From assembly GCA_900317085.1 (NCBI GenBank), contig ONFJ01000014.1, forward strand, positions 1-42,808: DNA of 42,808 bases. Direction: 5' to 3'. A program made the position numbers and the translations under genes. The notes beneath the pieces are model-generated. The model saw only the letters and a program-made list of their open reading frames with translations, ran no database searches and was not told where the DNA came from. This DNA comes from an uncultured Eubacteriales bacterium. GTDB taxonomy: Bacteria; Bacillota; Clostridia; Oscillospirales; Acutalibacteraceae. Positions within the stretch are counted from its first letter, which is position 1, and each line of letters starts with the position of its first letter. Positions 32,237-40,165 of the stretch are shown one piece after another.

Positions 32237-33262
32237 ATGGATACGAGAGAACAACTCGAACAGATCCGCGCGGAAGCCACAGCCTCCATCGAGAGCGCTG
32301 CATCGCTGCAGGAACTCGACGCCGTCCGTGTCAAGTACCTCGGCAAGAAGGGTGAACTGACCGCCGTCCTCAAGACGATGGGCAAGCTGTCCCCCGAAGA
32401 GCGCCCGAAAGTCGGCCAGATGGCCAACGAGGTCCGGGAGCTCATCACCGCTGACCTCGAGAAGCGCAACGAACTTCTGAAGGCCGCTCAGCAGGAAATG
32501 AAACTGAAGGCAGAGACCATCGACGTCACCCTGCCCGGCACCAAAGTGGAGATCGGCCACAAGCATCCCCTCTCCATCGTCCTCGACGAAGTCAAGGAGA
32601 TCTTCCTCGGCATGGGCTTTGAAGTCGTCGGCGGTCCCGAAGTCGAATGGGACTACTACAACTTCGAGGCGCTGAACATCCCGAAGGACCATCCGGCGAG
32701 AGACACGCAGGACACCTTCTACATCACCGAAAACATGCTCCTCCGGACCCAGACCTCCGGTGTCCAGATCCGTACGATGGAGAACAAGAAACCTCCCATC
32801 CGCATGATCGCCCCCGGTCGTGTCTTCCGCTCTGACGCGGTCGATGCCACCCACTCCCCGCTCTTCCATCAGATCGAGGGCATGGCGATCGACGAAGGCA
32901 TCACCATGGGCGACCTCAAGGGCACCCTCGAGACCTTCGCGAAGAAACTCTATGGCGAACAGACGAAGATCCGTCTTCGCCCCCACCACTTCCCCTTCAC
33001 CGAGCCGTCCTGTGAGATCGACGTCTCCTGCTTCAAGTGCGGCGGCTGCGGCTGCTCCATGTGCAAGGGCGAAGGCTGGATCGAGATCCTCGGCGGCGGC
33101 ATGGTCCACCCGAAGGTCCTGCGCACCGGCGGCATCGATCCCGAGAAGTACAGCGGTTTCGCCTTCGGCGTCGGCCTTGAGCGAATCGCCATGTTCCGCT
33201 TCGGACTGGACGACATGCGTCTCCTCTATGAGAACGATGTCCGGTTCCTCGATCAGTTTTAA
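32237..33262 (+). CDS. pheS: Phenylalanine-tRNA ligase alpha subunit
   Basis: This is the catalytic subunit of the (alphabeta)2 PheRS, 341 residues. It has the N-terminal coiled-coil arm (about 1-85), class II motif 1 region ([20 protein letters not shown]), motif 2 ([16 protein letters not shown]) and motif 3 ([15 protein letters not shown]). ATG 32237 has GAAAGGAAG upstream. It is 14 bases ahead of pheT and controlled by the Phe T-box. Confidence 0.98.
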   Translation: MDTREQLEQIRAEATASIESAASLQELDAVRVKYLGKKGELTAVLKTMGKLSPEERPKVGQMANEVRELITADLEKRNELLKAAQQEMKLKAETIDVTLPGTKVEIGHKHPLSIVLDEVKEIFLGMGFEVVGGPEVEWDYYNFEALNIPKDHPARDTQDTFYITENMLLRTQTSGVQIRTMENKKPPIRMIAPGRVFRSDAVDATHSPLFHQIEGMAIDEGITMGDLKGTLETFAKKLYGEQTKIRLRPHHFPFTEPSCEIDVSCFKCGGCGCSMCKGEGWIEILGGGMVHPKVLRTGGIDPEKYSGFAFGVGLERIAMFRFGLDDMRLLYENDVRFLDQF

Positions 33263-33276
33263 GGAGGGTTGACAGA

Positions 33277-35661
33277 ATGGATCTTTCAAAGAAATGGTTA
33301 GCTGACTATGTCGACCTGGACGTCGAGGACAGAGAGTTCGCGGAAGCGATCACCATCTCCGGTTCCAAGGTCGAATCCTACAAGCAGGAAGGCGAAGAGC
33401 TCAAGAACATCGTCGTCGGTCACCTGCTGTCCCTGAAAAAACATGAGAACGCCGACAAGCTCTGGGTCTGCCAGGTCGATGTCGGGGGCGATGCACCGCT
33501 CCAGATCGTCACGGCCGCGCAGAACCTGACGGAAGGCGATTACATCCCCGTCGCGCTCCACAACTCCGTGGTCGCCGGCGGCACCAAGATCACCAAAGGC
33601 AAGATGCGCGGTGAGGTCTCGGAGGGCATGATGTGCTCCGTCGCCGAACTGGGCGTCACGGTCCACGACTTCCCCTACGCCATCGAGGACGGCATCTTCA
33701 TCCTCGGCGACGACTGCGAGAAGGTCCCAGGGCTTGACATCCGTGAGGCGATCGGCCTCAACGACACGGTCACCGAGTTCGAGATCACCTCGAACCGTCC
33801 CGACTGCATGTGTGTCATCGGTCTCGCGAGAGAAGCCGCTGCCACCTTCAACGTCCCGCTGAAGCTCCATACGCCGGAAGTCAAAGCCGGTGAGGGCGAC
33901 GTCAACGAACTGCTGAAGGTCGACATCGAAGCCTCCGACAAGTGCTACCGCTATGCCGGCGCCGTCGTCAAAAACGTCCGCGTAGCTCCGTCGCCCCGCT
34001 GGATGAGAGAGCGTCTCCGCGCCTGCGGCGTCCGTCCCATCAACAACATCGTCGACATCACGAACTATGTCATGCTCGAGTACGGCCAGCCGATGCACGC
34101 CTTCGACCTCCGGTTCCTCGAAGGGAACCACGTGGTCGTCCGCAACGCGAAGGACGGCGAGTCCATCACGACCCTTGACGGCATCGAGCGTCCTCTGGAC
34201 GACACCATGCTCGTCATCGCCGACGAGAAGAAGCCCGTCGCCGTCGCAGGCGTCATGGGCGGTGAATACTCCGGCATCATGGACGACACCAACACCATCG
34301 TCTTCGAGTCCGCCTGCTTCAACGGCCCGTCGGTCCGCCGTACCGCCAAGAAACTTGGCATGCGCACCGAGTCCTCGGCCCGTTTCGAGAAACAGCTGAA
34401 CCCCGATGACTGCGACCTCTGCCTGAAGCGCGCCCTCGAGCTCGTCCAGCTCTTCGACGCCGGCGACGTCGTGAACGGCATCATCGATGTTTATCCGACA
34501 CCGAAAGAAGTCGTCACCCTTCCCTTCGACCCCGACTGGGTCAACAGGTTCATCGGCATCGACTGCCCGGCTGACGAGCAGAAGGCCATCCTCGAGAAGA
34601 TCGGCTTCCAGGTCGAAGACGGCGTCATCACCGCTCCGTCCTTCCGCATCGACATCGAGTCCCAGGCGGACATCTCCGAGGAGATCGCCCGGTTCTACGG
34701 ATATAACAACATCCCGAACACGCAGTTGCGCGGCACCGCCGATGCATCGCTCACCGACCGTCAGAAGTTCGACCGCCTCGTCCAGAACACCCTCCTCTCG
34801 AGCGGCCTCTCCGAGACACAGACCTTCTCCTTCATCTCCCCGAAGACCTACGACAAGCTCTGCCTGCCGGAGGACTCCGAACTGCGGAACAACATCGTCA
34901 TCAGCAACCCCCTCGGCGAAGACACCAGCGTCATGCGCCGCACGGCCCTCGGTTCCATGATGGAAGTCCTGTCCCGCAACTACAACAACCGTAACCCAAA
35001 GGCGTACCTCTATGAAGTCGCCACGGTCTATGTTCCCCACGACACCCTCGACGAGCTGCCCGATGAGAATCAGGAGATCGTCATCGGCATGTATGGTCAG
35101 GACGCCGACTACTTCAAGGTCAAGGGCATCCTCGAGAACCTGCTCGATACCGTCGGCATCCAGGACTACGACGTCGTTCCGGTCACCGATCACCCCTCCT
35201 TCCACCCCGGCCGCACCGCAGCCATTGAGGTCGAAGGAAAGCAGCTCGCCCTCCTCGGCGAAGTCCATCCGAACGTCCGGAGCAACTACGAAGTCAAGGC
35301 GAGATGCTACGCAGCCCTCATCGACATGGAGATGCTCGAAGAATGCGCTGACCTCGTCCGTCTGTACAAACAGCTGCCGAAGTACCCGGTCACGACCCGC
35401 GACCTCGCCTTCGTCGTCGACAAGATCACCCCGGTCCTGGTCCTTGAAAAGGCCATCAAGAGAGCGGCCGGCAAGATCCTCGAGAGCATCGAGCTCTTCG
35501 ACGTCTATGCAGGTGAGCAGATCGGCAAGGGCAAGAAGAGCGTTGCCTTCAACCTCATCTTCCGCGCCGAAGACCGCACCCTGACCGACGACGAATGCAA
35601 CAGCGCCGTCCAAAAGGCCATCGAGGCTGCCGAGAAACTGGGCGCCGAGCTCCGTTCCTGA
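33277..35661 (+). CDS. pheT: Phenylalanine-tRNA ligase beta subunit
   Basis: The 794-residue beta subunit holds tRNA and edits mischarged Tyr-tRNA-Phe. Domains in order are the N-terminal and OB-fold EMAP-like tRNA-binding domain (about 40-155), B3/B4 editing domain (about 210-390), B5 (about 400-475), the catalytic-like core (about 480-690), and the C-terminal ferredoxin-like anticodon-binding domain (about 700-794, with YPVTTRDLAFVV). AAGGAGGG precedes the ATG. The length matches the family. Confidence 0.98.
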   Translation: MDLSKKWLADYVDLDVEDREFAEAITISGSKVESYKQEGEELKNIVVGHLLSLKKHENADKLWVCQVDVGGDAPLQIVTAAQNLTEGDYIPVALHNSVVAGGTKITKGKMRGEVSEGMMCSVAELGVTVHDFPYAIEDGIFILGDDCEKVPGLDIREAIGLNDTVTEFEITSNRPDCMCVIGLAREAAATFNVPLKLHTPEVKAGEGDVNELLKVDIEASDKCYRYAGAVVKNVRVAPSPRWMRERLRACGVRPINNIVDITNYVMLEYGQPMHAFDLRFLEGNHVVVRNAKDGESITTLDGIERPLDDTMLVIADEKKPVAVAGVMGGEYSGIMDDTNTIVFESACFNGPSVRRTAKKLGMRTESSARFEKQLNPDDCDLCLKRALELVQLFDAGDVVNGIIDVYPTPKEVVTLPFDPDWVNRFIGIDCPADEQKAILEKIGFQVEDGVITAPSFRIDIESQADISEEIARFYGYNNIPNTQLRGTADASLTDRQKFDRLVQNTLLSSGLSETQTFSFISPKTYDKLCLPEDSELRNNIVISNPLGEDTSVMRRTALGSMMEVLSRNYNNRNPKAYLYEVATVYVPHDTLDELPDENQEIVIGMYGQDADYFKVKGILENLLDTVGIQDYDVVPVTDHPSFHPGRTAAIEVEGKQLALLGEVHPNVRSNYEVKARCYAALIDMEMLEECADLVRLYKQLPKYPVTTRDLAFVVDKITPVLVLEKAIKRAAGKILESIELFDVYAGEQIGKGKKSVAFNLIFRAEDRTLTDDECNSAVQKAIEAAEKLGAELRS

Positions 35662-35684
35662 TACCATATACGCTCAAAAAGCAT

Positions 35685-35713
35685 TTGTGTTCTACACAAT
35701 ATTGGTATATAAT
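35685..35713 (+). promoter_or_regulatory. Promoter of ireB, with a dyad at -35
   Basis: TTGTGT (35685-35690) and TATAAT (35708-35713) are 17 bases apart. The -35 hexamer is the left arm of a perfect dyad TTGTGT-TCT-ACACAA (35685-35699). The dyad could be an operator or a weak terminator-like hairpin after pheT. Confidence 0.65.
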
Positions 35714-35743
35714 GATTTTTAACAAAGAGTTGGAGGTGGCAAC

Positions 35744-35989
35744 ATGACTGATAAAACGATCCAGTTTTCCATCAAGGACGATTCCGATGCCGAGATGAGA
35801 AAGATCCTGGGCGAAGTCTACACTGCATTAAAGGAAAAAGGCTACAACCCGATCAGCCAGATCGTCGGCTATCTTCTGTCCGAAGACCCGACCTACATCA
35901 CCACCCACAACAACGCGCGCAGCCTCATCCGGAAAGTTGACCGCGATGAACTGATGCAGGCCCTCGTCAAGAACTTCCTCGACAAATAA
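35744..35989 (+). CDS. ireB: IreB/UPF0297 family regulatory protein
   Basis: The 81-residue protein is a clear IreB homologue (KGYNPISQIVGYLLSEDPTYI, then RKVDRDELMQALVKNFL). In Enterococcus faecalis IreB is phosphorylated by the PASTA kinase IreK on two N-terminal threonines and dampens cephalosporin resistance. The matching positions here are Thr2 and Thr5 (MTDKT). GGAGGTGG precedes the ATG. In many Firmicutes it is followed by ruvX and a DUF1292 gene; here an unknown small gene follows instead. Confidence 0.95.
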   Translation: MTDKTIQFSIKDDSDAEMRKILGEVYTALKEKGYNPISQIVGYLLSEDPTYITTHNNARSLIRKVDRDELMQALVKNFLDK

Positions 35990-36028
35990 GCCTGCCTGCG
36001 CAGTAGTTCAAGAAACGGAGTGAATCCA

Positions 36029-36325
36029 TTGGCTGATAAAAAGAACGCTTTCCTGACCTACAAGGGCAAACCGCTCGTCCGGCAGGGAAACACTCTTTAT
36101 TACGGCAACATGTACGACCCCTTCGTCGTCATGCTGACCATTACCAAGTCTGAAAAGAAGGGCGACCTCGACATCGCCGAAAAGGTCCGCGTTCAGCTCA
36201 TGAACACCGACCCCACCTGTCCCCCGACGGAGATCATCGTCAAGACAGCGGAACGGCCCGGCCTCTACCCGGCCATGGCCATCGGCTCCACCTGGCTGGA
36301 GAAAGCCCTCAAAGACGCCAAGTAA
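36029..36325 (+). CDS. Conserved-looking small protein of unknown function
   Basis: The product has 98 residues, no signal peptide and no membrane segment. It begins ADKKNAFLTYKGKPL and contains GNTLYYGNMYDPFVVMLTI, which suggests a compact beta-rich cytosolic domain. TTG 36029 is chosen because GGAG lies eight bases upstream; the in-frame GTG at 36020 overlaps that site. It follows ireB by 39 bases and is closed by a strong terminator, so the two probably form one operon. I do not recognise a named family and claim no function. Confidence 0.8.
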   Translation: MADKKNAFLTYKGKPLVRQGNTLYYGNMYDPFVVMLTITKSEKKGDLDIAEKVRVQLMNTDPTCPPTEIIVKTAERPGLYPAMAIGSTWLEKALKDAK

Positions 36326-36335
36326 AAAAAAGAAG

Positions 36336-36368
36336 AAGACCTCAGGCAACTGCCTGAGGTCTTTTTTT
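36336..36368 (+). terminator. Strong terminator of the pheST-ireB block
   Basis: AAGACCTCAGGCA (36336-36348) and its exact reverse complement (36351-36363) form a 13-bp stem followed by a run of T (36362-36368). The A-rich left flank means it could also act on transcripts coming from yigZ. Confidence 0.93.
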
Positions 36369-36376
36369 GTTTATTT

Positions 36377-36531
36377 ATTCTTTTTGGCCCACGGGCATAA
36401 CGATGTCCGTCACTAGTTACAATCGTACCGGAGCGCTCGCCGGGAGGCGATAGAATCCTCCCTCTCGCGAGGAACGGACCTTGTAACGAGGGGCGGAGCA
36501 GCGTTATGCTTTTCCAGGGGCCGAAAAGAAT
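36377..36531. repeat. Long imperfect palindrome E3 (between terminator and yigZ)
   Basis: The arms are ATTCTTTTTGGCCC (36377-36390) against GGGGCCGAAAAGAAT (36517-36531), GCATAACG against CGTTATGC (36395-36402 and 36502-36509), and GTTACAA against TTGTAAC (36416-36422 and 36481-36487). Two small inner hairpins, TCGCC-GGGA-GGCGA and TCCTC-CCTCTCGC-GAGGA, fill the centre. The whole 155-base block can fold as one branched cruciform or RNA. Its right end touches the yigZ stop codon. No gene is seen within it. Confidence 0.8.
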
Positions 36532-37157
36532 CAAAGATCCATTTCAAAGAAGTCGTTTCCGGTGACGGAGACCTGATACTTTCCGGAGCTGAGCTCGGTG
36601 AGCTTCGCCTGAAAGGGTGCCACGTTGTCTTCCGGGAGCGTGAAGCGGACGGTGACGTTGTCCGTGAAGTCCGTGCCGGTCTCTTTGCCGTCGTGTTCGG
36701 CGATGAGGGCCGGGATGCGGCCGTAGAGCGTGTAGTCGCAGGTGAGTTCGCACTGGGCACACTTCACCATCGTGATGACTTCGCCGGCCTCCAGGGCCAG
36801 CGTGGCGCTGTGGGAATAGGCGCGAACGAGACCGCCGGCGCCGAGCAGGATGCCGCCGAAGTACCGGGTGATGACGACGCAGACGTCGGTCACTTCGGAC
36901 TTCTCGAGGACATCGAGGATAGGCATGCCCGCCGTCCCCTGGGGTTCTCCGTCGTCGGAGAAGCGCTTGATGCCGCCCTCCCGAAGGATGTAGGCGGAAC
37001 AGTTGTGGCGTGCGTCCCAGTGCTTCTGTTTGATGGAAGCGATGAAAGAGGTCGCCTCTTCCGGCGTGTGGACCGGTTTGGCATAGCAGAGAAAACGGGA
37101 GCGCTTGACTTCGTATTCCCCGCAGCCCTCCTGACGTACGGTGCGGTAGGACTCCAT
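36531..37157 (-). CDS. YigZ/IMPACT family protein (UPF0029)
   Basis: The 208-residue protein has the UPF0029/IMPACT N-terminal domain (KRSRFLCYAKPV, HNCSAYILREG, FSDDGEPQGTAGMPIL, VVITRYFGGILLGAGGLVRAYS) and a C-terminal DUF1949-type ferredoxin-like domain. The eukaryotic homologue IMPACT affects GCN2 signalling; the bacterial role is not settled. ATG 37157 has AGAAGGAGGGG upstream and is preferred to a start at 37187. Only 33 bases separate it from the rpmE terminator, so it is probably expressed by read-through. Confidence 0.92.
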   Translation of the reverse strand: MESYRTVRQEGCGEYEVKRSRFLCYAKPVHTPEEATSFIASIKQKHWDARHNCSAYILREGGIKRFSDDGEPQGTAGMPILDVLEKSEVTDVCVVITRYFGGILLGAGGLVRAYSHSATLALEAGEVITMVKCAQCELTCDYTLYGRIPALIAEHDGKETGTDFTDNVTVRFTLPEDNVAPFQAKLTELSSGKYQVSVTGNDFFEMDL

Positions 37158-37190
37158 GACGGTCCCCTCCTTCTGACAGAGATTCAAAAG

Positions 37191-37219
37191 AAAAGGCGGT
37201 ACGAAACGTACCGCCTTTT
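37191..37219 (-). terminator. Terminator of rpmE
   Basis: AAAAGGCGGTACG (37191-37203) and its exact reverse complement (37207-37219) form a 13-bp stem with an AAA loop. The minus-strand side ends in T-rich sequence. It lies 16 bases after the rpmE stop. Confidence 0.88.
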
Positions 37220-37235
37220 ATGAAAGCCTTTCGGC

Positions 37236-37445
37236 TTATTTGCCCTGAGTCTTTGCGTAACGTCTGTTGAATCGGTCTACGCGTCCACCGGTATCGACAA
37301 GTTTCTGCTTGCCGGTGAAGAACGGGTGACAATTGGAGCAAATGTCGACACGGAGGTCCTGTTTGGTGGAGCTGGTCTCATAGGTAGCTCCGCAGGCACA
37401 CCGAACGGTCGTCGGACCGTATGCGGGATGGATTCCTTCCTTCAT
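37236..37445 (-). CDS. rpmE: 50S ribosomal protein L31 (zinc-binding type)
   Basis: The 69-residue protein has the four cysteines of the C+ (zinc-binding) L31 type: RCACG in the N-terminal half and [12 protein letters not shown] in the middle. Such forms are usually replaced by a zinc-free paralogue when zinc is scarce. It starts [10 protein letters not shown] with GAGGTG upstream, and has its own promoter and terminator. Confidence 0.97.
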   Translation of the reverse strand: MKEGIHPAYGPTTVRCACGATYETSSTKQDLRVDICSNCHPFFTGKQKLVDTGGRVDRFNRRYAKTQGK

Positions 37446-37503
37446 CTCGTTTCACCTCTTTTGTAGTAATGCGGACGCCAGGGTCCCTATGTGTTACCGG
37501 GAT

Positions 37504-37532
37504 ATTCTATCACAACGTTTTACTAAATGCAA
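37504..37532 (-). promoter_or_regulatory. Promoter of rpmE
   Basis: TTGCAT (37527-37532) and TAGAAT (37504-37509) on the minus strand are 17 bases apart. A weak hairpin AAAATC/GATTTT (37537-37552) just upstream may help end the ftsZ transcript. Confidence 0.7.
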
Positions 37533-37558
37533 TATGAAAATCACCCGATTTTGCAACC

Positions 37559-38773
37559 TTATTTACGGCTGCTGAAGAGGTTGTCGATCGCGTCGAAATA
37601 ATCGTCCTCGAAGAGGTCGCCGCCGTTGCCCGCGGGGGCAGCTTTCGGCTCTTCCGGTTCATCGAACACGAAGCGCTCGGTGACAGGAGCCTCAAAGGCG
37701 GGAGTATCGGTACCGACCGGTGCGATGTTGCGGGCCGGAGTCTCGATCTTCATATCGCCAAAGTTCGGGCCGTCCCAGTCAAGGTCGAGCTTGAGCGGAG
37801 AGGAGAACTGAGTCGGATCCTCGCCGAAGCCGGTCGCGATGACGGTGATGACCATCTCATCCTGCAGCGTGTCGTCGAATGCGACACCCCAGATGATGTT
37901 GGCGTCCGGATGAGCGGCGTTGGAGATGAGGGTGGAAGCTTCCTCGACCTCGTCCAGTCCGATGTCCGGAGAAGAAGTGATGCTGATGATAACGCCGTGA
38001 GCGCCTTCGATGGAGGTCTCCAGAAGCGGGCTGGAAACCGCAGCCGATGCGGCGTTCTTGGCCTTGTCCTTACCATTGGCACGACCGACACCCATGTGTG
38101 CGTGACCGGCGTCTCTCATGATGGCGCTGACGTCCGCGAAGTCCAGGTTGATGAAGCCCGGGACCTTGATGAGTTCGGAGATGCTCTTGACACCCTGACG
38201 AAGGATATCGTCCGCTGCGTCAAACGCGTTGGCGAGCGTGATGGGTTCGTCGGAGTAATATTTCAGACGGTCGTTCGGGATGACCACAAGGCTGTCCACG
38301 TGCTGGGCCAGTTCCTTGATGCCCTCTTCGGCCTGATCCATTCTGTGCTTGCCTTCAAAGCTGAAGGGTTTCGTGACGATACCGACCGTCAGGATGCCCA
38401 TCTCTTTGGCGGCTGCGGCAATGATGGGAGCAGCACCGGTACCGGTACCACCGCCCATGCCGGCGGTGACAAAGACCATGTCGGTGCCCTTCAGGGCATC
38501 GGTGATGACGTCTTTGCTCTCTTCGGCAGCGCGCTTGCCGATCTCGGGTCTGGCGCCGGCGCCCTGTCCTCTGGTCACTTTCTCACCGATCTGGATCTTG
38601 TGAGTGGCCTGAGAATAGATGAGTACGTGTTTATCTGTATTGACGGAGACAAATTCAACGCCCTTGACGTCCGATGCAATCATTCTGTTGACGGCATTTC
38701 CGCCGCCGCCACCGACGCCAATAACTTTGATCTGCACAACACTATCAAAATCTGCTGCCATTTCGAAAGGCAT
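37559..38773 (-). CDS. ftsZ: Cell division protein FtsZ
   Basis: This tubulin-like GTPase forms the division ring. Starting at ATG 38773 (GGGAGG upstream) it is 404 residues. The tubulin signature GGGTGTG lies at residues 107-113, the GTP-binding [12 protein letters not shown] at 19-30, and the catalytic T7 loop at [11 protein letters not shown]. The tail after about residue 320 is acidic and Pro/Ala-rich and ends [11 protein letters not shown]. That end does not look like the usual IPxFLRR-type peptide bound by FtsA and SepF. The frame upstream to 38827 is leader sequence. It has its own promoter, 138 bases after ftsQ. Confidence 0.97.
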   Translation of the reverse strand: MPFEMAADFDSVVQIKVIGVGGGGGNAVNRMIASDVKGVEFVSVNTDKHVLIYSQATHKIQIGEKVTRGQGAGARPEIGKRAAEESKDVITDALKGTDMVFVTAGMGGGTGTGAAPIIAAAAKEMGILTVGIVTKPFSFEGKHRMDQAEEGIKELAQHVDSLVVIPNDRLKYYSDEPITLANAFDAADDILRQGVKSISELIKVPGFINLDFADVSAIMRDAGHAHMGVGRANGKDKAKNAASAAVSSPLLETSIEGAHGVIISITSSPDIGLDEVEEASTLISNAAHPDANIIWGVAFDDTLQDEMVITVIATGFGEDPTQFSSPLKLDLDWDGPNFGDMKIETPARNIAPVGTDTPAFEAPVTERFVFDEPEEPKAAPAGNGGDLFEDDYFDAIDNLFSSRK

Positions 38774-38853
38774 GTTCGTTTCCTCCCTTTTTGTGCTTAA
38801 AGGATACACAATTGCATAGTAATACAATTATAAATTAATTTATATACTCCAAT

Positions 38854-38882
38854 ATACTAACACGGCTTGTTAAAAAATTCAA
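38854..38882 (-). promoter_or_regulatory. Promoter of ftsZ
   Basis: TTGAAT (38877-38882) and TAGTAT (38854-38859) on the minus strand are 17 bases apart. They are followed by a very AT-rich leader with a TAAATTAATTTA palindrome before the ribosome binding site. Confidence 0.7.
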
Positions 38883-38911
38883 CATCCTTTTCAGGCCGCT
38901 TCGTATGCACC

Positions 38912-40165
38912 TTAACCGCCGATATCACCGGGGTCTTTCACGGTCGTCGTTCCGGGCTCCGTTGTACTGCCCGCGCCGGTCGTTCCCGTGCCGGAAACCG
39001 AGGTCGCGGACGTCGTGCTGACGGGGTTCCCATCGACATCGGTAACGACTCCGGCAGAGGTCTCACCGTCCACCAGGGTCGGGACCGTGGTCGTGGTCGT
39101 CGTGGTGGTCATGGTCGTGGCGCCGCCTTCGGAGAAGTAGGCCTTGCCCTCGATGGAGAGGTCGATCGTCCCCTTCTGCTCGGTGCTGACCTTGTTCTGT
39201 TCCTCGAGGACTTTGGCGCACATCGCCGCTTTCCGGTCGAGGCCGGAGGCAGAGCCCAGAAGGATCGTGATCCGCTGCTGATAGGTCAGGCGGATGTCAC
39301 TGACTTTGGTCAGGTCCACCGCAGTGATGTCCTTGACTCCCCAGCGGTCCATCGCCGCACGGATCTCCTTGTAGGTCTCGAACACCTTCGCGTTCTTCGC
39401 CTGCAGCGGGTAGCCGACTTTGGCCTCCTTCACCTTGACACCGGTGATGACCGTGACCGAGGCGTCCGCGTTTCGGATGTCCTCTCCCCCGGCGATGTCC
39501 TCTTCGGGGAGGGTGGTCAACGGATCGACGATCATACCGTTCTCATCGGTGACCGGTTCGGTCTGGACCGTCGTGGTGGTCGTGGTGGTCGTTTCCGTAG
39601 TGGTCGTCGTGGTTTTCCCGGTACTCTTTGCCGTTTTCTTCGGCGATGTACCGACTTTTTTCTTCGCCTGCTGCTCCACCAGGGAATTCAGCGTGTCGAT
39701 ATTGTTTGCCTTTGCCAGGACTTTGTTGCTTTCGTTCAGGACGAAGTAGGCATCGTTGTACTTCACCGCGGCGGTGATGGTGCTGTCCTCGACGAAGATC
39801 TTCACCTTGCTGGGGAAACTGCGCTTGACGATGATCTCGCCGGTATAGGGCAGCCGCGTACTGATGCGGTCCGCCGCCTTTTCCCGATTGAGAAGGAAGA
39901 GGCTGTCCCGTTCTTCGATGCCGCTCGCGTCACGGATCTGCGCCGCGCTGTACTGGGACTTCGACGCGTCCACCTCGATAGCCGTCACTTTGAAGAAGAC
40001 GGTCAGTGACAGGATGACGGCGACGACGACACCCACCACGACGAGGATGACGATCCACATCGCCTTGCGACGGCTCTTCTGCCGTTCCAGCTCCTGCCGG
40101 TTCTCCCGGCGGAGTTCTTCGCGGGACTTGGCCGCAGCCGCTTTGCCCCGTTTCGGTTTAGCCAT
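38912..40165 (-). CDS. ftsQ: Cell division protein FtsQ/DivIB with Thr-rich tracts
   Basis: FtsQ/DivIB is a bitopic divisome protein. The 417-residue product has a basic cytoplasmic N-terminus (1-35), one membrane helix (36-57), a POTRA domain (about 58-127, FFKVTAIEVDAS onward) and a beta domain. Two low-complexity threonine tracts stand out: residues 185-199 break the beta domain, and residues 350-408 form a Thr/Gly/Ser tail. Typical DivIB proteins are about 260-290 residues, so these tracts explain the extra length. ATG 40165 overlaps the murG stop by eight bases, showing close coupling. Confidence 0.9.
   Translation of the reverse strand: MAKPKRGKAAAAKSREELRRENRQELERQKSRRKAMWIVILVVVGVVVAVILSLTVFFKVTAIEVDASKSQYSAAQIRDASGIEERDSLFLLNREKAADRISTRLPYTGEIIVKRSFPSKVKIFVEDSTITAAVKYNDAYFVLNESNKVLAKANNIDTLNSLVEQQAKKKVGTSPKKTAKSTGKTTTTTTETTTTTTTTVQTEPVTDENGMIVDPLTTLPEEDIAGGEDIRNADASVTVITGVKVKEAKVGYPLQAKNAKVFETYKEIRAAMDRWGVKDITAVDLTKVSDIRLTYQQRITILLGSASGLDRKAAMCAKVLEEQNKVSTEQKGTIDLSIEGKAYFSEGGATTMTTTTTTTTVPTLVDGETSAGVVTDVDGNPVSTTSATSVSGTGTTGAGSTTEPGTTTVKDPGDIGG
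39086..39115 (-). repeat. Threonine-codon repeat (FtsQ C-terminal tract)
   Basis: ACC/ACG codons repeat in tandem and encode a run of threonines starting near FtsQ residue 351. The run leads into a Thr/Ser/Gly-rich tail to residue 408. Confidence 0.85.
39566..39613 (-). repeat. Threonine-codon repeat (FtsQ internal tract)
   Basis: A nearly pure ACC/ACG/ACT codon run encodes two blocks of threonines separated by one Glu (residues 185-199). Such tracts are prone to slippage and so to length variation between strains. Confidence 0.85.

Noticed and set aside
31885..32303. Short minus-strand frames opposite the pheST leader
   Set aside because: They lie over the T-box riboswitch and have no coding character.
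36265..36534. An 89-codon minus-strand frame across palindrome E3 and the terminator
   Set aside because: It runs through a strong terminator hairpin and into the end of the plus-strand small gene; there is no initiation signal.
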